Source: Cephalothrix spiralis (taxonomy: Eukaryota > Nemertea > Palaeonemertea > Archinemertea > Cephalotrichidae). From it: a stretch of 17,908 nucleotides of DNA. How positions within the stretch are numbered: the stretch's first letter is position 1; every line of letters starts with the position of its first letter. The position numbers and the translations under genes are program-made. The notes under the pieces were generated by a model. That model was not told the DNA's origin. It saw only the letters and a list, made by a program, of their open reading frames with translations, and made no database searches. Shown here in pieces: positions 8,417 through 16,243 of the stretch. The stretch covers positions 1 through 17,908 of the forward strand of contig JAUCNG010376704.1 of assembly GCA_032353305.1 (NCBI GenBank), read 5' to 3'.

Positions 8417-8431
8417 GCGAAGGTTTCATAA

Positions 8432-9416
8432 CTACAAAAACCCCATATATATGATACCCAGTTTCTTTCCATTTAGATACATTGTACATGTATATAGATA
8501 TTTTTGGATACCTATTTGGTTCAATTTTCTTTACTCAGAGGGATACATTATTTCTAGCGGAGAATGTTTTCCATAACTGACTTCTTTGAATGCCCTCTTG
8601 TTCATTAGGACTTATCTATGATCTTAAATTGAATTTTAAAGTGATTTTAAAATCTCAAATCTCATTAATTGTTAATTGAAAAGAACAATTACTTATCCCA
8701 ATAGATTTGTTAAGCGCGTTCGTCTTCTGCACTTGAACTCCCTGATATTGTTGAGATCTGCTGTTAGTAATTACACGGAAGATGAAAAAGTGTCATAAAT
8801 TCAAAACTTCTAACATTTTTGTCGTGAATCCGTAAAACGGACTTAATTTAGGAACTGCCGAGGGTGGAAAACTTGAAATCTGTAACAAAGGCATATGAAG
8901 TTACCGCCTACTTCTTCAAAGGTTAGCTGCTTTTTGGTATTCCCCTAGGCAAATAACAAAAATTTGAATGGAAGTAGTTATTATCCCAGTGGTTATTTTC
9001 TTTTGTGATTGAAAATGTTTCCCGGAGAGGGAAATTCAACACGCGATTCTTTTCCCACTGTCAAATGTTTTTCAAAGGATGTTTTGCTTTAATTAATTGC
9101 AAAATGTGTTTCTTAAAATAGTACTAAGTTAACAGCATGGAAATCAGAAACTGCTGCATGAGTGTGCATATTCATCCTCCTCGCAGAGCTGTTTGTTTTT
9201 TGTTTAGCTATACAATATCCAACTCAAATAGATATACAATAGAAATTGGCATTGGGGACAAGATGGTGCTTATCGTGTTTAGTGATGCTTTATCTAAATG
9301 CAATATTGACCAGCAAATCACCAATTATGAACGCCATTAGCACAATCTGATTATTATATTGTCTTTAAGGTTAAATTAGACCTGCTTAGCATTTGATGAC
9401 ATCGAAACGAATATAT
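8432..9416. other. Non-coding stretch, no gene recognised
   Basis: AT-rich unique sequence. The 67-codon frame at 9137-9340 has no recognisable domain and no splice context. Nothing else is supportable. Confidence 0.5.
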
Positions 9417-9466
9417 AAATGTACAGGGTGTCTCAGATAATAAATGTACATGGTGTCTCAGATAAT
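9417..9466. repeat. 25-bp tandem duplication
   Basis: AAATGTACAGGGTGTCTCAG + ATAAT (9417-9441) is repeated at 9442-9466 with a single change (G to T in ACATGG). Such a recent duplication points to replication slippage. The core ACAGGGTGTCTCA resembles ends of widespread animal repeats, but no matching inverted end is seen. Confidence 0.9.
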
Positions 9467-9602
9467 ATGTGCATAGCAGTAAAATGCAAATATTCGAAAA
9501 AAATCTAGGGCTGTTGTTCGCGTTCATAATAGGCAAATTCGCAACCCTTTACTTGAATTAACCAAAATCCATATCTTAATGTCATTTTTCGAATGATCTG
9601 GG

Positions 9603-9763
9603 CCGCCATCTTGAAAATGGGTACAGTTGTGGAAAAACTGACGAATAATGTGTAATTCCTGACCAAAAATACCCGAAAACATACCAAACTTGATATCCTA
9701 CTACTATGTTTCAATTATTTGGATTTTTGGTCACCATTTTGTTTTTGAAAAACCGCCATCTTG
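9603..9763. promoter_or_regulatory. Pair of perfect YY1-type motifs, direct, 150 bp apart
   Basis: CCGCCATCTTGAAA occurs at 9603-9616 and 9753-9766, same strand, exactly 150 bp apart; the 11-base core fits the YY1 consensus CCGCCATNTTG. A weaker TCACCATTTTG lies at 9731-9741. Flanking sequence is not otherwise repeated. Such CCGCCAT-rich segments are common in dispersed repeats of marine invertebrates, so either a regulatory cluster or a transposon relic is possible. Confidence 0.3.
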
Positions 9764-9951
9764 AAACTTTGTAATGGATATTAAATATTAAAACCGGGTA
9801 ATGATAATCCATGGCTTGGCACAATAACGTGTTTATCGACCCGAATACATTCGAATTAGACACGTCGGTCAATGTATTTCCTGTGGTCTTTTAGATTATT
9901 ATTTTGGCCTAGAATATTGTCATCGTCAAAATGTTGTTTTTTATTTTTTAG

Positions 9952-10080
9952 ATTTTCATGTATCCCTTTGCTGCTCAATTCACTACATCATCATTATATC
10001 ATCAGAAATGGCTCTATGTCACGCAACTAGCAACTTAGAACCGTGGCAACAAGCAGTTATCATGCTGACTGATTCTAATG
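9952..10080 (+). CDS. Candidate internal exon, unknown protein
   Basis: A polypyrimidine tract ending in AG (TTGTTTTTTATTTTTTAG, to 9951) precedes a stop-free 129-base stretch that ends at a strong donor, ATG|GTAAGT (GT at 10081). The frame is symmetric (one base left over at each end), so the exon could be skipped or inserted without shift. An alternative acceptor, ATCAG at 10001-10005, would give a 75-base exon in the same frame; the other two frames of that shorter exon hold stops. The inner peptide reads MALCHATSNLEPWQQAVIML then TDSNG. I recognise no family. It could instead be the coding start of a first exon from the ATG at 10008. Splice-like pairs occur by chance, so confidence is low. 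Confidence 0.25.
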
Positions 10081-10084
10081 GTAA

Positions 10085-10410
10085 GTGTCTAATGCCCTGG
10101 GGGTCCATTTATATCGGGTGAAAACTGCAAATTCAAACTGCATTAATGAACCCTTGTTGTACATCGCTAATGGAGCACATTTCCGTTTTTTAGGTACAAC
10201 ATTATTGAATGACATCTGAGGCTTAGGGGGTCTTTTCTAAGTATTCCACTCATAAAAGTGTGACGTAGAAGAGTGCGCCGTCTCAGAATAAAGCAAGTTG
10301 TGACGAAAATTGAGCCTGCACATATTGTAATCTCACCCTTCCTCCCTACGCGGTTGTTATTGGGGTAAGGATGCCATAACAGTGCATGCACACAGTACTA
10401 TACAGTACAG
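10085..10410. other. Non-coding stretch after the candidate exon
   Basis: If the exon is real, this is the start of its intron. The minus-strand frame at 10167-10391 has no recognisable domain. Directly before element D lies a short ACAGTAC/ATACAGTACAG stutter (10392-10410). Confidence 0.4.
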
Positions 10411-10657
10411 TAAGGTGCCATTTAGAAAAAGTGCACCTTGCAAATTGGCACCTTGCAGTGCAAAGCATCACCTCTCGCCGTTTTTCGAAAAATCTCGCAA
10501 GCAAAAAGAGCACCTTTAATGCTATTTTAGCACCTTAGATGTCAAAATAAGCACCTTGCAACTTGTTACCATGGCGATTCGTTTGCGAGATTGCGTGAGA
10601 AACCGCGAGAGGTGATCTTTTGCACTGTTAGGTGCACTTTTTCGCAATAGCACCTTA
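10411..10657. mobile_element. Element D: inverted-repeat element with TA borders
   Basis: The left arm starts TAAGGTGCCATTTAGAAAAA (10411) and the right arm complement starts TAAGGTGCTATTGCGAAAAA. Both continue with GTGCACCT, then CAGTGCAAA, ATCACCTCTCGC and AATCTCGCAA, so the arms are about 85 bp long; the left has an extra insert of roughly 18 bp. The ends are TA dinucleotides, as expected for a Tc1/mariner-type TA target. GCACCTT recurs on the plus strand at 10433, about 10448, 10510, 10530 and 10551. No transposase is encoded. A hairpin-forming MITE is the simplest reading. Confidence 0.7.
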
Positions 10658-10747
10658 CTACTACAACAATGATCAACAATGTATATTATACAGCATTTTT
10701 CATTCATGATCAGTAGTAAATTCAGCCATTCAGGAGCAAGCTTCTGA

Positions 10748-10782
10748 CACGTGACTCATACGTCATTATGTTGTAGGCCAAT
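10748..10782. promoter_or_regulatory. Cluster: E-box, AP-1, half-CRE and CCAAT motifs
   Basis: CACGTG (10748-10753, E-box) overlaps TGACTCA (10752-10758, AP-1 consensus), followed by TACGTCAT (10759-10766, CRE half site) and CCAAT (10778-10782). Four classical motifs in 35 bp would suit an enhancer or promoter. On the complement the order ATTGGCC...TGACGT resembles the 2328-2361 pair. No attached transcript can be identified. Confidence 0.25.
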
Positions 10783-12390
10783 TAAATTGTATGATTGGGA
10801 TGAAGCGCATTGTTACGCATCATGCCCAGTGTATTATTCAGGCAGACAAAACGGAATGTATGCAAATTGATTGTCGTAAATGATAATTGAATATTGGTCA
10901 GTCCAGCGATATGTGGTGAAATGCAAGGTCAAACACCCGTGCATGCCTAGTATATTTCCCATTTATGCAGAGCTGAATAGAAATCTCACTGAAACTGATT
11001 TGAATTCCGTGTGCGAGTCTATGGAATTTTTATGATACTGGTATTTGAATTCTAATTTAGAAGTCAAAAGTTGTAATCCACACATTACGATTCTTTCTTC
11101 TGAGAAAATGAAGGCCGTCAGAGAATGGTAATGTGAGGCTGAACGCTGATAATATTGGAACTGCCGAACGGGGATATTTTGACCTAATAGGGCAAGAGAC
11201 GAAATTTTCCGACAAAACGCATATGGTTGAGGGGGCCCCGCCGGGTCAATGGACAGGCCCGTTAAGGAATTGATTTCTTTGATGTTTTTTGTTTCTCTAT
11301 TTGCTTGTTTTTCTGACAGATGCAACAGAAATTCAACTATAGGCCGGATAGGCCTAGGCCTAAGTTGTGAGAAAGGGGTCTGATGCCATGCAGAGGGCAA
11401 ACGGGAAAAACAGATTTAATCGACCATTGCAATCTTGTTCTGATAAGAGAAGGTCATTGTCAATGAGTTCAAAGTAGTATCATTCTATATTTTTCACACT
11501 ACTAAGACAACGCTCGTCTAGCTTGTGCTCAGGTAACTATATAGAGGCAAGGAGTTGTGAAAGGTATAGTCTGGACACCGGACATGTGTACGTATAAGAT
11601 GAGGTTGTATTTCTTCTTCTTCAAATTTGACTACAACATCGATTATCATGCAATAGATCAATCGGTTTTCGAGTGACAATATGCAATTGGCATGACAAAT
11701 GGAGTCATATTGTTGGTCCTCGTCCCATGAAATTAAAATCAGACGTTCAAATTGATGATGTGTCCCTAGATTTCTTGACAAATTGTGTGGTGTGAATAAT
11801 TCATACCATCTATAAGTTCATGAATAATACAAACATTTTGAAGCAGTCATTTGCTAACAGAAAGATGAAAGGGTTTTCTTCTTCAAAAAGTGCGTTTTAT
11901 AGGATTAGTATAAAAGAGAAAAAGAAGACTTTCAAATAATTTACTATGCGTCATCAATGATTTAGGACTTGTCACGCAATTTGGAAATGGTCGGTCCTAA
12001 ATTGTTGATAGTGCGTTGCCCATTAATGATCGGATGCAAGCAGCATCCGGCCGCTTTATTCATTTATCAATTCGAAAACATCAATTGAAAGCTATTTATC
12101 ACGTAATTAAAACAGCGAGGACGGCACACTGCTGACAATGAAGAATGTCAGTTCAGTAATTGAATTACAAAAATTTGCTAATTTGATTTCATAAGTTGAT
12201 AGATTCATAAGTTGATAGATCTTTAAGAGTTGCTTCTGGCACGATACATTGTATTGTTCCTCTAGGATTAGATGCAACGAATAAATATCTAGGCATAAAA
12301 AACCATTATAAGATTGTCTTAAAGATCTGTATTACCCTTGGCAGTTTACGTAAAATTTCAAAGTCAACAGCTTTAAAAAAAGACACTGGC
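10783..12390. other. Non-coding stretch, one weak long frame
   Basis: No recognisable gene. It contains the minus-strand frame 10963-11400 listed separately and the rare GC patch GGGGGCCCCGCCGGG at about 11231-11245, as well as AGGCCTAGGCCTA at about 11349-11361. The rest is AT-rich unique sequence. Confidence 0.45.
10963..11400 (-). CDS. Longest open frame in the window, unrecognised and probably not a gene
   Basis: A stop-free ATG frame of 145 codons. The translation starts MPSAWHQTPFSQ and includes PAGPPQPYAFCRKISS and FIFSEERIVMCG. I recognise no domain, signal peptide or membrane segment. At this base composition a frame this long is expected perhaps once in several windows of this size, so length alone gives weak support. 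It covers the window's main GC patch, which lowers stop frequency. It could be a remnant of a repeat-encoded protein. Confidence 0.12.
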   Translation of the reverse strand: MPSAWHQTPFSQLRPRPIRPIVEFLLHLSEKQANRETKNIKEINSLTGLSIDPAGPPQPYAFCRKISSLALLGQNIPVRQFQYYQRSASHYHSLTAFIFSEERIVMCGLQLLTSKLEFKYQYHKNSIDSHTEFKSVSVRFLFSSA

Positions 12391-12474
12391 TACCAAGTTT
12401 ATATATAAACTTCTGGTACGCGGTGTTGTACCTGGGACTGAATCGACCAAACCGCGCAAAAACTAGTACCAGAA
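12391..12474. repeat. Nested palindromes with alternative pairings
   Basis: TACCA + AGTTTATATATAAACT + TC + TGGTA (12391-12418) folds into a hairpin with a perfect 16-base inner dyad. In competition, TTCTGGTAC (12411-12419) pairs with GTACCAGAA (12466-12474), and the adjoining CGCGGT (12419-12424) pairs with ACCGCG (12451-12456). The same TGGTA therefore has two partners. This could be a cruciform, a structured transcript or the remains of an inverted-repeat element. Confidence 0.55.
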
Positions 12475-12578
12475 CGAGTCGAAATTTTTTTGGATAACAA
12501 GATGTTCAATTACATATTTACCACACATTCACCATCTTGATATTGGTATCATTTATTTTTCGGCGAAGTGATATCAAT

Positions 12579-12586
12579 TGACGTCA
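12579..12586. promoter_or_regulatory. Perfect CRE palindrome
   Basis: TGACGTCA, followed by ATAGGCTAAT. The arrangement on the complement (ATTAGCCTATAGCGTGACGT) loosely resembles the other two CCAAT/CRE sites at 2328 and 10766. No gene start can be linked. Confidence 0.2.
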
Positions 12587-12634
12587 CGCTATAGGCTAAT
12601 TGAATATGCACGGATGGTATGGAACGATACCGCA

Positions 12635-12856
12635 CTGTCATATGGTCTAAAAATATCCCAGCTCGCTCTGGTAATTTTTAACAAGTTTTAAGTACCAGCT
12701 GTGAGTTAAGATGAATGAAAACATTTATAACTATCAAATGATTGATCCTACCTGATAAATAAAGATGATCCAGTAATCTGCACTTCAAAATGTTTCGCTT
12801 AGACAAAACACGAGGTTTTATATGGGACTTGGATAACATTGGTTGATAAAACATTG
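12635..12856. mobile_element. Element B copy 2, inverted and missing one end
   Basis: This matches the complement of element B copy 1. The best block, TGTCATATGGTCTAAAAATA onward through TCGCTCT, AACAAGT, TTAAGTACCAGCT (12637-12700), differs at only a few positions from the complement of about 6063-6127. A middle block, GATGATCCAGTAATCTGCA (12764 onward), and the terminus AACATTGGTTGATAAAACAT + TG (12835-12856) also match. The outer part of the other end is absent or unrecognisable: before 12635 the sequence departs from copy 1. The intact end borders GTAATAA, the complement of TTATTAC, another variant of the target heptamer. A small minus-strand frame across it is not a gene. Confidence 0.8.
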
Positions 12857-14814
12857 GTAATAATCGATGATCATTTTTCGCCATTTTCAGCAACCTTTTC
12901 CCCGAAATCAGCATTCGGGTCAACGGCATTAAGGTCAACGGTACCTTTCTATCGTGAGAAATGCCCTTTATGCTGCGTTTGATACCTCATTCACGATCGC
13001 ATGCTCGAAGAGGAAAAATGTAATTATCACTAATTTTTATAAAATTACATTCTGCCCACGATATACGTCATCTGCATGTATTCAGGGCGGTAAATGACCC
13101 AAAAACTCCCGTTTGCGTAATGTCAGGTAAATCTGAATCCGATTTAAAAATTTAAAGGTCAGTGGCATGCCTGTGACGTAAAAGTCTGGACTGGTCAAGA
13201 TCTGGGTGGTAAGTTACTGCCTTTTAATTGATTTTAGTTCTATTATTTGAAAACAAAATTGAAGGCTTTTACACGGTGACTCATCCGGAAAACAGTGAAA
13301 TCAGGGGAAAAATTCTTGCTTCAAAAGTCTGGGAATTTTAAATTTTGATGAAATTCTTGGGGATCATATTATGTGATATATGTGCATGTGCAATAAATAT
13401 GACTGTGACCTATATACTAAAATGGAGTCATGTATCATTCTGTGGTCACTCTATACAATCTATCTTTGAGGCAACAGAAACCTTCTTAATCATCTGGTCC
13501 TGCGAGCCGTTTATAGTCGGGCATGTTTTTTAAATGCTGAGGGAAGTCAGGAAATTGCAAAATTATGAAAGCGTGTTATATAGCTGACTATATTAAAGGA
13601 TTTTCTCACGAAGTCCTGTCCTACGTTTACGTGCGACATGTTCAATTCTTAAGCTGACTCTGACTGATAAACCTTTTCAGGATACCATGGATACAGAGTC
13701 TTATCTTTACCATTTGCCTAAATTAATGTTTGAATTTAAATGAATGAATTTCTGATGAATTCTCTCTGTAAAGGGTTTGCAATTGCTTCATTTAAATGAA
13801 TTCATCGTTTTTTGTCATAAAATCCCTTCTCTTATTTCAAGCTTCGCGATTGGTATACTGGCTTGCTTTAATGCCTGGGGAGACGGCGCTATATTGATGA
13901 GATCTCCAGTCTTTTGGTCACGCGTCTTTTCCTCTCTGCATCTGCCGCCACAGAGATCTTTTAAGAGAAACTGAAAATTGATTTTGACGGTCCACGAATT
14001 GTAGATGAACAGAAAGTGCTAGGCCCCCCGAGTCATAATGAGAAATTGGAAAGATTTTTATAAAATCTTTTCTCTTGTACAAATATTGCTGATGTATAGC
14101 TCCTAAGGAAAAACACATTAAATAAAACATGATGAGTTTAAAAAAACTGCTTATTTGCCTCGAGCAAATTTGATTACAAATTTGGTTTTTATTGTAACGC
14201 AACATATTTTTTGTGTCGTGAAACCTTTAAGAAGATGTTATTTAAAGGCATTTTTATTTTTTTGTATGATAGTTTATTACGTACTTCTCGCAGCTTCTTT
14301 TCATAACAACGTTTCGAACGTTCGGCATGTTGATGATATTTTGGTTTAAGTAGAAAGCAAAATAAATAATGAATCTAAATAGTTTATGATAGCTTTCTGA
14401 GGAATTGCATTTTCTTGGTCCTGCTTCGCATCTTAAAGTCTTGGTTAGACCTTTTTCTTTTCTTTATGGGTCAACCGATGAAAGTAGTAATTAAAATTTT
14501 AAATTTGTCGTTGTCGAAAGAGGTGGGGATCATGGAAAAATTTGCATATACCTATGCTGGGGTGTTTAAGTACCAAAAAACAACTTTTTCAATTTTGTAT
14601 CGAATCTTTTTTCCTCATTCATTTTTAGGCTTTTAATCATGTTATTTGGATTACAAAACTGCGTGGCATTAATGATGGGGTATGGTCACAAATTTAGAGA
14701 AAAAACTTTTTAGAGGTGAGTGGGTATAGGTACCTCAACTAAATTTTGCTCACCGAAAAGCTGGTCAACCTATTTGGAGGGCGTCAGATGACTGACTCAA
14801 ATTGACACAGACGG
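12857..14814. other. Non-coding stretch, no gene recognised
   Basis: Several short frames exist (13345-13533, 13777-13974, 14155-14349, 14415-14636), all in T-rich DNA with no recognisable domain. Local structures: ATGTAATT/AATTACAT flank about 13017-13055, and the palindrome TTCATTTAAATGAA lies at about 13787-13800. Nothing else is supportable. Confidence 0.5.
14050..14070. repeat. Perfect 9-bp hairpin with a 3-base loop
   Basis: AAAGATTTT (14050-14058), loop TAT, AAAATCTTT (14062-14070). Flanking GAGAA and TCTC can extend it loosely. It lacks a GC-rich stem, so it is not a convincing terminator. Confidence 0.6.
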
Positions 14815-15022
14815 TCCACTTTATGAGCATTTACCCTTAGGCCTGCAGACCTATCCCGCACTCTAATCTATTTTCTACATACCGAGCCACCCAGGAGACA
14901 GTGTACGCTAAAAAAACTTGCCCAAGGTTCCCGATGGAAAGTAGTGTCGAGTCGGGTCTCGAACCCGGGACCTCTGGATTCAAAGACCGACTCTGTACCA
15001 CTTTGCCACTGAGATTCATTGT
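14815..15022 (-). mobile_element. tRNA-derived SINE
   Basis: On the minus strand the 5' part is tRNA-like: box A TGGCAAAGTGG (15008-14998) and box B GGTTCGAGACC (14965-14955), 32 bp apart, with a CCCGGGTTCGAGACCCG T-arm and an anticodon-loop-like CTTTGAA. The anticodon and acceptor stems are degraded, so it is not a functional tRNA. It runs into a body containing ACCTTGGGCAAG and CTCCTGGGTGGC, phrases like those shared by the central domains of many animal tRNA-SINEs, then GGGTAAATGCTCATAAAG. The 3' limit is estimated; no clear poly-A tail or target duplication was identified. It would be transcribed by RNA polymerase III and mobilised by a LINE from elsewhere. A 60-codon minus-strand frame over it is spurious. 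Confidence 0.75.
14955..15008 (-). promoter_or_regulatory. Internal RNA polymerase III promoter (A and B boxes) of the SINE
   Basis: A box TGGCAAAGTGG matches TRGYNNARNGG at all but the R position, and the B box GGTTCGAGACC matches GGTTCGANNCC. The T-arm around the B box pairs perfectly (GGGTT...ACCC with flanking CCGG). Spacing is in the tRNA range. Confidence 0.75.
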
Positions 15023-16039
15023 ATATTTCTTCCTAATTTGCTAATGTGATATTTTCCATGTGTCAAATTACATACACATGTGTCGATAGTGGTCGTATCG
15101 CGGTGAAAATTCCGATCAAATATGTCCAATACTAGCTCTGGATGACTCCGGAAATTAGTTTTCTGAACTGAAGTGTTTGGATCCTTGTATACCTTATTAA
15201 CTTAATATGAAGATGAATCACAACTTTTGACCAAGGAAATTTATAACATCTGCATGAATCATATTTTGTCACGGAAGCATAAAGTGAACTCATCGGTGAA
15301 ATTGCTTTTTCTCAAAATATTGGGGAAATAATTGCGACTGTTCTTTTGATAAGTGCCCGTGGCATATTACTGGGAAACAAAGCGTGCCTAGTTACAAACA
15401 AAAGTTGCCCGGAAAAACTATTTCCGAACAATAGCCTAACATAACTGCATCAGCAACCGTGCTTTGGGGTGTATCAACTAAATAATGACTTCCTTTAATT
15501 GCAAGATTTTCATTGTATTGTTAAATCGTGGACATTTCTGGTTCTCACCGGGTGTCCTGGTTTAAAATTAATTGAATCGACGCATCATCAGCATTAACTA
15601 AATGTTGCTACCATACGTAAAATACTTATGACAACATAATTGTTTATATCATAAAAATTCATAATGACTAACGAGATTTAAGGTTGATCGTTAATGTTTC
15701 GCCTGTACATTGCAAAAACGTCTTCCATCGTATTGCACGTAAAGCGAAATCGTAGACAAACATAGGCTGGCGGGGAAATTTGAATTTAGTAAATAGGCTG
15801 ATATCTAATTTTTTATCTGAAAATGCCTTTGAAATAATATGCCATATTTTTCTTTGATAAGGAAAATAATATTTAATATTATAATTTTTTAGTTAATCGC
15901 GTTTTTGTGATGCGATTTTCATTTTGCGTTAGTGACAGCGAAACCTTAACCTCGACCTTAATGTGTATTTTTTCAATAGTAAGTTGATAAGTCGCATGAT
16001 GGAGCGTTAGATAATAGTCAAAGTGCACTTTGCTCGTCA
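15023..16039. other. Non-coding stretch, no gene recognised
   Basis: AT-rich unique sequence with stops in all frames. No motif, exon or repeat is supportable. Confidence 0.5.
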
Positions 16040-16243
16040 CTTTGACTGACCTCGATAGGGAATTTCAAACTTGGACTGGACTCGATAGGAAATTCAAACC
16101 TTTGACTGACCTCGATAGGAAATTTATAACTTGAACTGAACTCGATAGAGAATTTATAGCTTTGACTGACCGCGATAGAGAATTTAAAGCTCAGTTTGAC
16201 TGACCTCGATTGTGAATTTAAATCTTTGACTGACCTCGATAAA
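16040..16243. repeat. 30-bp minisatellite, about 6.5 copies
   Basis: Units start CTTTGACTGACCTCGATAGG at 16040, 16070, 16100, 16130, 16160, 16190 and 16224. The first five are exactly 30 bp; the sixth is 34 bp because of a TCAG insertion; the seventh is cut after CTCGATAAA. Copies alternate: units 1, 3, 5 and 7 read TTTGACTGAC, units 2 and 4 read TTGRACTGRA, suggesting an older 60-bp higher-order unit. No gene overlaps it. Confidence 0.92.

Noticed and set aside
9844-9878. AATACATT/AATGTATT inverted pair as a mobile element
   Set aside because: Only 8 bp of AT-rich pairing with no target duplication; chance is sufficient.
7158-13895. Shared 12-mer CGGCGCTATATT at about 7158 and 13884
   Set aside because: Around ten 12-base matches are expected by chance in a window this long, and the similarity does not extend.
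14050-14070. Rho-independent terminator
   Set aside because: The stem is AT-only and the genome context is eukaryotic.
14945-15019. A functional tRNA gene on the minus strand
   Set aside because: Boxes A and B are good, but the anticodon and acceptor stems do not pair, and the sequence runs on into a SINE body.
14837-15019. 60-codon minus-strand ORF
   Set aside because: It is a translation of the SINE.
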